DNA of 64,000 nucleotides from Gigaspora rosea (taxonomy: Eukaryota > Glomeromycota > Glomeromycetes > Diversisporales > Gigasporaceae), in the NCBI GenBank assembly GCA_003550325.1, contig QKWP01001924.1, positions 29,144-93,143 of the forward strand, given 5' to 3'. Within the stretch, counting starts at the first letter, position 1. Each line of letters starts with the position of its first letter. The notes beneath the pieces are model-generated. The model was not told the DNA's origin and ran no database searches. It saw only the letters and a list, made by a program, of their open reading frames with translations. Below, in pieces: positions 32,920 through 44,110 of this stretch. A program made the translations under genes and the position numbers.

Positions 32920-33797
32920 CTATGGAGCTAGCGCTGCCCATTCTGCATTGTAATGTGCAATCATCATAGTGTTGACGAAGTTTCTCAAGGGTTGATCGAT
33001 GATGTTGTTTTCCCAGTAAGGGTAGGCAGATAATGTCTTTGTGTGATCTGGCTTTCCTTTGAAAGTATGCTGGCCCTTTGCCCCTTCCTTGGCCAGCCTG
33101 TCTGCCGCCTCGTTTAGCTCATTACCGCTATGACTTTTTACCTTGTGCATATGTAGCTTTAGTTTTTTCTTGTTCCAACACTTTATGATTGCTCGCANTA
33201 GTTTTTTCTTGTTCTAACACTTTATGATTGCTCGCAAAACGCTCCCGTTCTTGAGCTTTAGATCCTCCCGCGTTCTTATGATTTTTTCCCTTTCTTAATA
33301 GCGCTAATTGCGCCTGCGCTATTGGTGTAAATGTGTACTTTTGCCTCCTGTGGTATAACTAATAAGGCTGTCCAAATCACACCTAATTCTGCTCTCGTTA
33401 AAGCAGGCCAGTCACTAAACTTACTACTAAATTCTATATTTTCTACTCTACTATCTATTTTACTAATAACCCAGCCAATTCCTAACTCTGTTTTTCCTAT
33501 TCCTACACCTTCGCAATTCAGTGATCCATCTGAGTATACCTCAAATCGGCTTCTATCTCTGATCTTAAACCCTATTTCTTTTAGCCTTTTCTGTGCTTCT
33601 GTTCCCTCAATTTGGCCTTCTATAAACTCTTCTTCAGCTGGCTTCACTATCACTATTGGAGGTGGTTGTTCTTCTACTTCTTCGTTTCTCTCTATGCTCA
33701 TTGTTGTGAATGGAACTAAATGCTCCCAGTCACACTCTAGTTCGTATCGTTCTTCTTCACCTTCTTTATTTCTCTGTATGAGTCTTTTGTCAATCAC
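32920..33797 (-). pseudogene. LINE RNase H domain, broken by frameshift and an N
   Basis: The first part (33276-33797) has YSDGSLNCEGVG, AELGVIWTALLV and IYTNSAGAI. These correspond to the D, E and second-D motifs of RNase H, but the second Asp appears to be Asn. The second part (32920-33150) has VKSHSGNELNEAADRLAKEG, the H...D motif. A single N at 33198, flanked by a 38 bp direct repeat, lies between the parts, so part of the frame disruption is an assembly artefact. Confidence 0.8.
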
Positions 33798-34012
33798 TCT
33801 TTTGTTGCTCCTAAATGCTTTAAAAAAGATGCACTCACCCTTTTCTTTATCCTCTGCAAGTTCGCAGCCTTGGCACTTTCTAATTGAGCGTGACTTTTCC
33901 CTGGAGCCTTCTTCGCTTACCCAACGCTGAAGGAGAAGTTTTTGGTTGTCTTCTTTTTGAGGATTCTCATAATTTCATATTCTTTCTGTTGATTTTTCAT
34001 GCCAAAAACGAT

Positions 34013-35425
34013 CTACTCTTTTCTTCTTTTGTCGCTCAAGATTTCTTCTAGATTGGTCTTACACACCATGTTATTTGTTTCTGCCGCTTTAAACCTTTCC
34101 TTGATTCTTCTAGTTTCTGTACTTTCTATTAGCAACTCCTGCTCCAGTTTCACAAACCAGATTGCCTTTTTTTCACTACACTTTTGTCCTCTTATTTTCT
34201 TGACTTGCTGCCAGATGAGCATCTTTGTTCCGCTTGGATTTAACAGCTGCCCTACTGTATATAGATGCAGCTTTTTCTCATTACAGAAACTTGTTAGGCC
34301 ACGTTTATCCAGCAATCCTGCCAGCTCTAGATCGCTTGTGGCAAAATTTAGCACGTTTGCCTTTGTGATGTTCCTAATTTCTAGTCCGAATCTTTTAGCC
34401 AGCTTGACTATATTGTATGACAGATTGTTCTTAATACAGTGATTTTCCAGTCTTGCACTGTTTACTTCTAATATGTTTTTTGTGCATTTACAACGTAGTT
34501 GACTTTGCATTACTCTGATCCAAGTGGTGTGTCCCACTGCGCCATCATCGTTGAGCCTTATTGCTAGCTTCGTAAAGTGGTGCGCAATCTGGTTCTGCCA
34601 TAGGGTTTTAGCACCTATTAGATTTTTGTGTGTTACAACTGCCGTTGCTAGGGTCTTTGCTAAGTTCGCCTTGTTTTTGATCATCATTAACATCAGGCGA
34701 TGTAAACTTGTGCACATATTTTCGGACAGTAAGCGGCATTGCAGGCAGTATTCTAACCTTGGTATCAGCACCCTATTGTTTATATAAACTAGTTGACTGA
34801 GCGTCATTCTCTTTTTCCTAATCACCTTTATAACTTGCTGGACTTCTCTTTTGACAATCTCAGAACAGCATTCTTTTTCCTTCCGCTCTGATAGCCAGAT
34901 ACCTAGATACCAGACAGCTCTTTCTTTTTCTTTTGCTTGGACAGTGGCACCTCCCATTTGTATCTCGTCCTTTTCTTGTGAATTGGCCTTTTTGATGCTT
35001 AAGTTGATAACAATAAGTTCGGACTTGTTACTATTTATTTTTATGTCGTTGATTTCGAAGAATTCTTTGGATATTTTAATAATCTTCATCATTTCATCCT
35101 TGGACTTTGCCAACCACACCGTATCGTCGGCATATGCCAAGGTCGCCTGCCTCCACTTTATTGTGCTAAGTTTTAGCTCGCAAATATCTGTAGGCCAATC
35201 CACTTGAATTTCGTACCCTAGGTCTTCTCTATTTTGTATTACTGTCAAGAGCGGGTCGTAAAATATTTGCCAGACCAAGAGGGAAATCACCTCCCCTTGG
35301 TCTATACCGTCCATAGCTTGGAATTTCGCCGTATTCCCTACTCCTGTAATTACTTCTATTTCCCGTTTATCAAATAGCTCTATTATGAAGGAAACTATGC
35401 ACTCTGGGATTTTAATTCTACACAT
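34013..35425 (-). pseudogene. LINE reverse transcriptase (partial)
   Basis: A 470-codon open frame, truncated at its N terminus. It has the template-grip motif (MDGIDQGEVISLLVWQIFYD, equivalent to the usual QGxxxSPLL) near residues 38-60, then the catalytic YADDT in TLAYADDTVWLAKSKDEM near 95-110, then INSNKSELIVINL and a thumb/linker region. The normal Cys after QG is Glu and the Ser-Pro is Ser-Leu, probably drift. The fingers, the first catalytic Asp motif and the endonuclease are missing, so it cannot be active. The apparent ATG is only the first Met after truncation. It is followed by RNase H in a different frame. Confidence 0.85.
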
Positions 35426-35579
35426 AGCTAGTCTTTAAACAAAAGTTTTATACTATACTTATCTTAATAAAAAATTCTATAATTATTTTTTAAAACTTAT
35501 TTATTTAAACATTTATTTTACAATATATATTATTATAATATATATTATTTTTAATATATCAGAGTCTACAAAATATAAT

Positions 35580-36640
35580 CTAGCTCTGAAAAGAATATTG
35601 GTAGTTATCTATTAAAACCAATTTGGAATTTCTATAATCGAGGCAAATTATCAGATAATTTAGATATTATGGAGCATTTTGTAAAGCATATGACCAATAT
35701 TTTTACTTGCAAAAGCATCAAAAATAAAAAAACATATTATTAGTGAATATACAAAAGTTTCTGAAACAACAAAAGAAGCAGTTATATATATTATTGAATC
35801 TAGAGAAAAATCAATTGAAACTAAATATTCAAGTGATCAATTAAATTGAATAAATATCTTAAAATTACAGTTATATCTATAAACATATTAAATCAATAAA
35901 TAAAGCACTTTTTAAAGCATTTATATGTTGTAGATTGCCTTAGAGATTCCTTTTTTTATTGAATTTTTAAAGCAAGTTCATCCTGCTTATATACTATCTA
36001 ATAGAAAAAATATAGCAAATGAATTATTAGCAAAAGAAATTGTAAAAATTAATACATGAGGTTTTTGCTTTAAAAATGACTCTATGGTACTAAAAATTTT
36101 TTGAATAAATCATAAATAAAGATTGTATAATCAAAACAACTCAAATTTGATTTTTTGCTAATTTTAAATATAATCTTTGCAAAACGTTTTTGTTATTGCA
36201 TAAAAATTAAAATTATATAATAATGCCCATACAAATTGGTAGTAAAATATTTATCTGCTAGGTTGATCATTTCTATTCTATTTTTAGATATTCAAAAAAT
36301 CTTTGTTAAAATTTCTGGACTTCTATAACTCATTTTAATATTAATTTAACTGATTATAAATTTTATATGAAATAAACTTTGTGCTTCATAAATTAAGATT
36401 TGACAAAAATCTCATTTTTGTTTAGGGACTCAGAACCTTATTTTCAAGTTAAAGATCCTATATATTTATATAATTTATTAAAACAAAAAAAATTCAATAT
36501 TAGGTATTTAATTTATTTTATATTTTTAAAATTTTTAAACTTATTTAATTAATTTATTATAATTTAAATTAAATTTAATTTATTTTTATTATTTTAAGCT
36601 TTAGATGGATGGACTAGCTTCATCGGGAAATTAAAAACAT
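35580..36640 (+). pseudogene. hAT transposase pseudogene, 5' part
   Basis: Translation in shifting frames gives EHFVKHMTNIF-like and SETTKEAVIYIIESREKS pieces, then FFIEFLKQVHPAYILSNRKN followed by ELLAKEIVKIN (about 35950-36055), and finally LDGWTS (36604-36621). These correspond in order to the linker and first catalytic region of hAT transposases (FF...LNPAY...PSR...LLE, then LDGWTS). There are many stops and frameshifts. It is continued at 38990-40450 after a 2.3 kb insertion. Confidence 0.7.
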
Positions 36641-36781
36641 TAATAATCTGCAGTAATCTTCAAGTTTATCAAATCAGTGCAGAATCTTGTTTAAAAAATT
36701 GCAAAGATCTTCAAAATTTAGATTTTTGCAGTTATTCACAGATTTTTTGACTAAAATCTGTACAAATTTTTAAAAATTATA

Positions 36782-36831
36782 ATCTTCGCAGATTATAATA
36801 GGCGCCGCCTATTATAATCTGCGATAATCTC
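36782..36831. repeat. Hairpin centred on GGCGCC
   Basis: CGCAGATTATAATAGGC is followed almost directly by GCCTATTATAATCTGCG, with only a few bases between the arms. Confidence 0.85.
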
Positions 36832-36969
36832 CAAAATTATAACTACTATACTTATCTGCAAAGAACACAATGGGAAAAACAATAAACAAAACAAACCAAT
36901 AAATAAAAAGTGTGTTTTTTTTGTTTTTTTATTTTATTTTTTTTTAATTTTACCGTTTTTTAAAATTTA

Positions 36970-37045
36970 TGGTGGGAATAAAAAGTAAATTTCTGGTTAT
37001 TTCCATAATAAGGGATAACCAGAATTTACTTTTATTCCTATGCAT
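36970..37045. repeat. Hairpin, about 26 bp arms
   Basis: GGAATAAAAAGTAAATTTCT then GGTTAT is answered by ATAACC then AGAATTTACTTTTATTCC around a loop of about 14 bases. It may be a very small MITE. Confidence 0.8.
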
Positions 37046-37560
37046 ATTAAATTTTTTTCTTTTTTTGAATTTTTTTTGATTTTTTTTTTCTTTTTTCGAA
37101 TTTTTTTTGATTTTTTTTTTTTTTTTCGAATTTTTTTCGAATTTTTTTTCTTTCTTTTTTCAATTTTTTTTTCTTTTTTCGAATTTTTTTTGAATTTTTC
37201 TTTTTTTTTTTCTTTTTTTTTCGATTTTTTTTCGATTTTTTTTTTCGATTTTTTTTTAAACTTTTTTTTAAACTTTTTTTTTTTAAACTTTTTTTAACTT
37301 TTTTTTTTTAACTTTTTTTTTTTAACTACCAGTTTTTTTATTTTAACTTTTTTAGTAAATTTGGTTTTTTTTTGTTTAATTAAATTTTTTTTAAATTTAA
37401 ATTTTTTTAATTTTACTTTTTTATTTTTATAACGTATCAGGTATTTATTTTTTTAATGTATTTATTTTTTTATTTTTATATAATGTTTATTTTTTTTATT
37501 AATTAAAAATATTTTTATTTAAATTTTTTTTTTTATTTAATAGTTTTTTTTTGCCGGTGG
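37046..37560. repeat. Poly-T / TTTTTTCGAATTT low-complexity tract
   Basis: Long T runs are punctuated by CGAA and AAAC words. The Phe-rich frame at 37040-37297 is a product of this composition and is not a gene. Confidence 0.9.
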
Positions 37561-37805
37561 TGATAATCGCATTACACAAGATCAGTGCAGTATATAAGAT
37601 ATATAAGTTAAGTTTTTTTTAATTCTTTAAATTCTTTTTATGAACATACTAATTTTTTTTAATTTTTATTTAAATTTTTTTTTTATTTAATAGTTTTTTC
37701 TCGCCGGTGTTGATAATCGCATTACACAAGATCAGTGCAGTATATAAGTTAAGTTTTTTTTTTAATTCTTTAAATTCTTTTTATAAATGTACTAATTTTT
37801 TTTAA
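37535..37805. repeat. Tandem duplication, unit about 143 bp
   Basis: Two near-identical copies share GCCGGTGGTGATAATCGCAT, CACAAGATCAGTGCAGTATA and a TTAAGTTTTTTTTAATTCTT tail. They could be promoter-like monomers of the inserted element, but nothing proves that. Confidence 0.8.
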
Positions 37806-37819
37806 TTTTTTTTTTATTT

Positions 37820-38570
37820 TGGGTTCTCGTCGTTGGAGCCGTTCACTTCGTTCTCACCTCGTCCGGTAGATAATATGAAAAAAAAGGTATTTTGATCGTT
37901 GGAGTCATCTAGTATTCTGGTGTTCTTCGTTGACTACGTAGCTCATTTAAGTGCCTTTTCTTCGCGTTTTTCGGTTCACAGTGGGGCTTTGGATTTCGAG
38001 TAAGTATTTCCTTCGCCTGTAAACTTTTTTCGTTTTACAGTATTAATAATCTTTTTTCTTTAAATAGATTTCATTTTTTTCGTTTTAGAGGTTTCAGGGT
38101 ATTTGTTTCATGGGTTTTTCATCGCTAAGGCTGCCCATTTCGGTGCTTTGCCATTGGAGTCGTTCTTTCTAGTGTTTTTTTCTTTGTTGGTATTTCTTTC
38201 TTTGTTGGTGTTTCTTTCATTGTTGGTGTTATCCAATCGGTGTACTTCCTTTTGTGGTATCTCCTTCGTCGTTTGCGCTTCTTTTGTTCAGTCTGCTGGG
38301 TGGAACTCTTTCCGTTTTAGTATTTCTGTTTTTTTCTTGTACGTGTTAGGCTTTGAATTTTGTTTTTCTTTTGTTTAGTTCTTTTTTGGCTTATCAGTAA
38401 CTTTTTCTTTGTACAGTGTCTCTACGGCATTTGTGTCTTTATGGCGTTTATATGGTATTTGTGTAGTGTCTTTATAGTGTTTGTGTAGTGTTTCTAAGCC
38501 GTTTTTGTGTATCTCTTGTAATATGTTTTGTAGTTTTTTTTTTCTTTTTTTTAATAAAAATATATAATTT
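37820..38570 (+). other. GC-richer, T/G-biased block of unknown function
   Basis: Begins CTCGTCGTTGGAGCCGTTCA, with a partial repeat of GATCGTTGGAGTCATC 70 bases later. It contains plausible GTAAGT and TTTTAG splice signals (about 38000 and 38085) but no long protein-like frame. It could be a transcribed leader region of the surrounding element. Confidence 0.35.
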
Positions 38571-38989
38571 TTTATTATTTTTGTAAAATTTATATGTATT
38601 TGTATAATAAATTAAATTGTTATTAAAATATATGAATATTGAATTTATTTTTTTAATATCATATTTGTATAATAAATTAATTAAATTGTTATTAAATAAA
38701 TTTAAATAAATATATAAATAAAAAATATAGTAAATAAATTAATATAATATAACTAGTAAATTCACTCTAAATTTTGGCCTGAATTAAGCTTAATTCAGGT
38801 TATTACACTTTTTATTATTTAATAAAAATTTGCGCAGATTTATATATTTCTAAAATCTGCGCAGAATTTGTTAAAAATACTTCAACTATAATTGTGGGGT
38901 TGCAGATCTTTGCAGATTTTTGATTATTATCAGGTTTTAAAAATCTGCACAGATCTGCACCTAAAAAATTCTCCCAATGTTAACAGAAA

Positions 38990-40450
38990 AATTATTATAG
39001 AATTTTATTATTTATTTAGATAATATTAAAAATATTTTTAAAAATTCAAGATTTTTCAAATACAAGTCATATCAAATTTTTTAACAAATGAAATTTAAAA
39101 AATACTTAATGAAATTGGAGTTGAAAAATTTATTGGTATAGTAACAGATGCAGGTTCAAATGTTAATTTAGCAAGAAAGCAAATTTGTCAAAAATATTCT
39201 CACATATTAAATATTAGATGCATTGTTTATTCATTTAATCTTATTACAAAAAATTTAATTAAATATCTATTTGAATCTAAAATTATTTAATGGTGTAAAG
39301 CATTAGTTACATATTTTAAAAAAAAGTCATTTACCTAATAGTCTTTTAAATTCTAAAATTTCTAAAAAAACATATTAGGTAGTAGTTTAAAAACTTATAT
39401 TGATACAAGATGAATAAAAGTTTATGAATATTAAATCTGTTTATCAATTAGAAAAATGTTTAAAAGAGGTATTATAAAAATTATTATATTATTATATATA
39501 TTTAAATTATTATTCTTTTATTTATAAACTTAATAAATTTTATAAATTTTATTTAAATAATTAATGAAAATCCTTTAGCCATAACTAATAAATCTATTAA
39601 AACAATTATTTCTAAAAAAAAAAAAAAAGAATTTTTTTATGAAGTTTATGATTAGCTAATATTTTTAAACCTATTAAGGAAGCTATTATTAGATTAAAAA
39701 ATAAAATTGCAACATTGGCTGATTGTTATTTTGCATTAATATATTTAGGAAAGCAATTTATAACCTTTCTAAAGAAAGTCATTATCATTAATTTTATTAA
39801 CATGCTATTAAAGTATTTAATGCAAGTTATAAAGAATATGAATTTGATGAATATCTATTAACATACTTTCTTCATTCAGGTTATAAAGGTATATTATTTT
39901 TTTTAAATTTCAAATTTATTTATATTTTAATTTTATATACAAGCATTCAAAAAAATTAATTTTTAAAAATTGCAATATCAGCAGCTAATATTTGGCAACA
40001 AATAATATAAATTCCAGATATTGCAAAAACAATTAAAAACCAATAAACATTCTAAACAATGCTCAGCAGATATCCTTATGTCTCAATTTAAAAATTTTAT
40101 TTACAAGATAGTCCATTTACTACATCTTTTTTACCAAATATTGATATATCTTTAAGTTGGTGAAAAACATGTTATATAGAGCTACAATATTTACAATTAC
40201 TTAAAATTAAATTTTTTTTTGTAAATCCACATGCAGCAAGTTGTAAAAGAGTTTGGTCTATTTGTAAATAGCTAACTGGAAAAAGAAACATTAATTTATT
40301 AGTAGAAAATTTTGAATTATTAGTTAAAATTTATTCTTATTATATTACTAATAGAAAATTTAAATTAAATATATATTGTCAGAAATATATAATAGAAAGA
40401 CGCTTATCAAGAATTATACAATGTACAAATTGAAAAAGAAGAAAAAGAAA
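38990..40450 (+). pseudogene. hAT transposase pseudogene, 3' part
   Basis: The best-preserved stretch is EIGVEKFIGIVTDAGSNVNL then ARKQICQKYSHILNIRCIVY near 39110-39240, matching the second catalytic region (VTDxxSNM..A...I......CxxHxxNL) with the usual CxxH His changed to Tyr. Near 40220-40430, NPHAASCKRVWSICK, TGKRNINLLVENFELLVKIYS and YYITNRKFKL correspond to the C-terminal hAT dimerisation region. Many stops and indels lie between. Together with 35580-36640 it is one dead gene. Confidence 0.75.
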
Positions 40451-40794
40451 ATACAAATGAAACTGAGAATTAATTAAATATTGATTTAGATGAATTAATT
40501 GATAAATATAAAAAAATTTAAATTTATTATAAATTATTGATTTAGAAAATTGCATTTTTCAAGATAATAATAATAAATTATAGAAGACTTAGATGATGTA
40601 ATAATTTAAATGATAAAGAAAATTAAGATCCAAGTGAATTAGTACAACATTTTGAATATTTTGATAACATTTATTATTATTAATTCGTGATCCACCTGGG
40701 AACTAGTGAAAAAACATAGTAAACTGTGAAGATAGTTTACTATATAATTTTTGTCTTTTTTGGAATCTAGCGATTCTCAAGAATAAATTAATTT

Positions 40795-41065
40795 CATACC
40801 AAATAGACCTTTCTAGTACACATAACAAATGTTGTATAGAAGAAAATTATGAGCATAAAAGTAGCTAAAACATTAAAATTGGCCCAGCAGATTATGAGAT
40901 ATGGGCATTTTTGTCTTTACAACTATATGTTTACTTCTTTGTTTATATTATATAGTTGTGAAGACAAAAACACCTATATTTCATAATCCACTAGGTCAAT
41001 TTTAATGTTTCAACTACCATTATGCACAAAATTTTCTCCTCTATATAATCAGTTATGTGTACAAG
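40795..41065. repeat. Palindrome in the left arm
   Basis: GTACACATAACAAATGTTGT, ACATTAAAATTGGCC and TGTCTTTACAACTATA pair with TATAGTTGTGAAGACA, GGTCAATTTTAATGT and AATCAGTTATGTGTAC around a centre near 40932. It has no counterpart in the right arm, so it is a later insertion. Confidence 0.75.
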
Positions 41066-41892
41066 TAGGGTGCAGGACAGGTCGGGTTTGACTCATAATT
41101 TCATGAGTCAGGTTAGGTTCAGACACGAGTCGAGTTCAAATTATAGACTCATTATAAATCGGGTCAGGTTTAGATTGGGTCTATTAAAGTATTGGGTCGG
41201 GTTCAGTTTTTGTTTATTGACCTGTAAACCCTAATCAAACCTGATATAATTTTAAAAAATTAGGTAGCTGCATAATGCAGTCATGCTAAAACTAGTAAAA
41301 GTTTGTTTTAAATAGAATATATTATTTACATTATCTGTTTTCTTTTTAATGATAAATGTAGATTGTATAAGTACTATTATATACCAAATAGACTCAATTA
41401 GGCTAAATAAAATATAAATCAGTTACTGGATGTTTCGCATCCAATAACAGCGATCTGGTTTTAAATTTAATGTGCTCACAACCTGAGCCCCTTTGTGGTT
41501 CAGGTTAATACATTAATTCAAAAACAGATGCTTTTTTAATTTGTTATATAAAAATGATTACTTTGTGATCCTTCGGACCTTTCGCCTGCCATATAAAACT
41601 GTTAAAAAAAATTAAAAATATATTAATAATTAAAAAGCGAATAAAAATGAAGTAATATAAGTTCATCTAAATATTAAATACTAGCATATTAAATGCTAGC
41701 CAAATTTTTTTATTTTAGTTTATTTTTTTGAATGCGCATTTGGTGCTTTGCTAGCCAAACTTTCAAAATACATCATATATATTTTAAGTGGTAAATCACA
41801 AATAAAGGGTAAAAAATGATGATCATTTTATAATAAATTATAGCAGCATTTAATAGTAAATTTCTATTAGTGTGCAAATGGGGCTTTTCTAT

Positions 41893-42093
41893 ATAGTCAG
41901 ACCTCTCTAAATGCATAGCGTCGAGACCATAGTAAAAATTTTCAAAAATATGCATTTAGAGAGGTTATGCATTTAGAAAGATAAAAATCTATAAGTGTTA
42001 TATTAAGTTGGGCCAAAAAAAAAGCATGCATTTAGGGAGGTTTTACTTAGATATGCATTTAGGGAGGTTGCATTTAGGGAGGTCCGACTGTCT
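41893..42093. mobile_element. pogo-like MITE
   Basis: The termini TAGTCAGACCTCTCTAAATG and CATTTAGGGAGGTCCGACTG are inverted, and the word GCATTTAGRGAGGT recurs five times inside. TIRs of the form CAGTCGGACCTCC are characteristic of the pogo/Tigger branch of Tc1/mariner. Confidence 0.7.
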
Positions 42094-43557
42094 ATAAAAG
42101 TATTTTTTTACTAAGCAAATCTTTTATAATTTCTAATTAAACTTTGCAGAACCAACTTTTCTGATTCTAATAATAGTTAAATTATTCAAATCACGTTAGT
42201 ATATATCACGATATGAGTATTTATTAATTGTTTACTATGGGTTTTTTATTACGATTAGAAATGTACGGCATTCTATTTTCATATAAGGCAATTAGTAAAT
42301 CTTACTGATTTTTACTATAAAATTTTGACCCTTTAACTGTGGATTACTACTTAATAATTTTTGCATTTACCATATAAAAATATCCACATTTGTTTTCAAC
42401 AACAGCAGAAATCTGGCCATGTGTTTTGTCTAATCCAAATCTAATAAGAAGATAATTACCACAATTTTGTTCAAAAAAAACATAAATTTACCTTGTTTTA
42501 GGTTCTATTAGGTGATACCAGGTGAAAAGAATAGGAAAAAATAGTTGTAAAAATTGAACAATTGGCATAATTAGGAACTAAAAAAAATAATAAAAATTGA
42601 AAATTGAAAAAATGGGACGGCAGGTAATGCAAAATGAAAATTTAACTTTGCGTGGCCTTATGAATGCATAGCAGTTTTATTTGGCAAACGAAAGATCCAA
42701 AGGATCACAAGCAGGGTAATAGTTTTTACATAACAATTAAAAAAGTATCTGGCTTTGAATTTAGTGTACTAACCTGATCATGAAGAGGCTCAGGTTGTGA
42801 GCACATTAAATTCAAAGCCCCAGATGCGCTATTATTTGATATGAAACATCCAGTAACAGATTTATTTTCTTTTCTTTATAACAAATAAATCACTTAGTTT
42901 AATCAAGTCTATTTGGCATATAAATAGTACTTATACGATCTATATTTATTATTAAAAAAAGAAAATAATAATATAAATAATATATTCTATTTTAGAAAAT
43001 ATTAATTTTAGGAAGTACTTATACATATAATGTTCCTGGTTTTAGTGCGACTACCTCGTGCAGCTAGCCCCATTAAAATAATAATCATAGTAATTAGTCA
43101 CTTTCTAGTTAATTTTCATCCACCCTTGATCAAATTTATATGAGCATAAAAATGATCAGGTTGGATGGGTCAAGACAGGTCGGGTTGGGTTTTGGAATGT
43201 ACCCAACTCTAACCCAATAAAAAATTTTTATGATGGGTCGAGTACAGGTCGGGTTTTAATTGGGTTCAGGTCAGGTTTAAAAAAACCTGACCTGACTCGT
43301 CCTGTCCCACACCCTATACACAAGAAAGATTTGCTTAGTAGAAATTGATTTATCTTTAGAAAAACAACAGATTCTAAAAAAAGCGAAATTTAATAGTAAA
43401 AATTACCAAAAATCATATAATTTTTCACTGGTTCACAAGTGGATCATGAATTAAATATTAAATAAAATTTTATATTAATATTACTTTATAGGATTAATAT
43501 ATTTGTAGCTATGATTACTGCAACCGCATTTTATAAAATTGTTAATAACTCAAAATT

Positions 43558-43800
43558 TTACTAGGGTAATCCTGTTGTATTACTAACAAAAAATGCTTCT
43601 CTTGTGATTTTGCAATAATTTTGATTTTAACCCTAACCCTAACCTAACTTTAACATTACACTAACCCTAACCCTAACTCTAATTATATTATATCTGGGTT
43701 TAGTTATGGACCCTGGCTACAAAAAATTTATTGTAACCTATGGTTACAAATATATTAACCCTAATTTAAATTATGAATTAAGGGTTTTTCCTTAACTAAA
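43558..43800. repeat. Interstitial telomere-like repeats in a MITE-like block
   Basis: AACCCTAACCCTAACCTAAC followed by a second ACTAACCCTAACCCTAAC run (43629-43681). The flank TACTAGGGTAATCCTGTTGT matches, in inverse, ACAACAGGGTTACCCTAGTA at 53760-53780, so both belong to one element family rather than to a chromosome end. Confidence 0.7.
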
Positions 43801-43949
43801 AGTTTTTTTATCTCAAATATATATAATATAAATATTTGTATTCATCTTTACTATTATTATTTTACTTGTATAAATATATTTTTTTTAATATAGTTACATA
43901 TTAAAAAAATAAAATATAAATTATATATTATAAATTTTAAAAATTTTGA

Positions 43950-44110
43950 ATTATAATTTTATAGTTTTAGGTTTCGGAGTTTCAGATTATAGTTTCAGAA
44001 TTTCAGGTATCAGGGTTTCAGAGTTTTTTAAAAAAATCTAAAAGGGTTTTAGATTTAGACCTACCCGAAACCAGTTTCGGGTAGGTTTCGGTCCCAACTC
44101 TGATTCAAAT
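43950..44110. mobile_element. Word-repeat element built on GGTTTC / GAAACC
   Basis: A degenerate chain of GTTTCAGA and GGTTTCGG words ends GGTAGGTTTCGGTCCCAACT. It is the inverse-orientation relative of 28295-28510. No ORF. Confidence 0.6.

Larger units (their letters stand above)
31804..35435 (-). mobile_element. 5'-truncated LINE (non-LTR retrotransposon) with 16 bp TSD
   Basis: TAAACAAAAGTTTTAT is duplicated at 31788-31803 and 35436-35451. A 13-T run (31803-31815) is the poly-A tail on the minus strand. Reading leftward, the order is reverse transcriptase, RNase H, zinc-binding tail and 3' UTR. Endonuclease and the first RT motifs are absent, so integration was 5'-truncated within RT. The target itself was an AT-rich tandem repeat: a block with ACTTATTTTAATAAAAAAAT and CTATAATTATTTTTTAA occurs on both sides. 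GC content is noticeably higher than the host DNA. Confidence 0.9.
36640..38985. mobile_element. 2.3 kb insertion with AATCTGC-word ends inside hAT pseudogene
   Basis: Both ends are rich in AATCTGCAGATT-type words (left 36645-36845, right 38825-38965). Transposase homology stops at its left side and resumes at its right. Inside, in order: a 20 bp-arm hairpin around GGCGCC (36782-36831), a second hairpin (36970-37045), a poly-T tract, a 143 bp tandem duplication and a GC-richer T/G block. No convincing protein is encoded. The open frame at 38103-38378 is driven by three direct copies of a TTTCTTTGTTGGT word. Confidence 0.55.
40682..43452. mobile_element. 2.8 kb nested palindromic element
   Basis: The outer ends TTCGTGATCCACCTGGGAAC and its inverse (TTCACAAGTGGATCATGAA) pair. 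Further inward, GTACAAGTAGGGTGCAGGAC at 41058 pairs with TCCTGTCCCACACCCTATAC near 43300, each followed by chains of GGGTCGGGTT/AACCCGACC words. Next, left 41400-41610 (CCAATAACAGCGATCTGG, CTCACAACCTGAGC, GTGATCCTTCGGACC) pairs with right 42680-42870. Several other elements are inserted in the arms and centre. No coding capacity. Confidence 0.7.

Noticed and set aside
33331-35207. Plus-strand frames of 85-199 codons
   Set aside because: They are antisense shadows of the LINE reverse transcriptase and RNase H on the minus strand.
37040-37297. 85-codon Phe-rich frame
   Set aside because: Pure poly-T low complexity with CGAA interruptions; no gene-like composition.
38103-38378. 91-codon hydrophobic frame with repeated FLSLLV
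   Set aside because: It arises from tandem TTTCTTTGTTGGT words in a T/G-rich block; no homology or start context supports it.
43629-43681. A chromosome end or telomere fusion
   Set aside because: Only a few CCCTAA units are present, and the block belongs to a dispersed element with a sister copy at 53722-53780.
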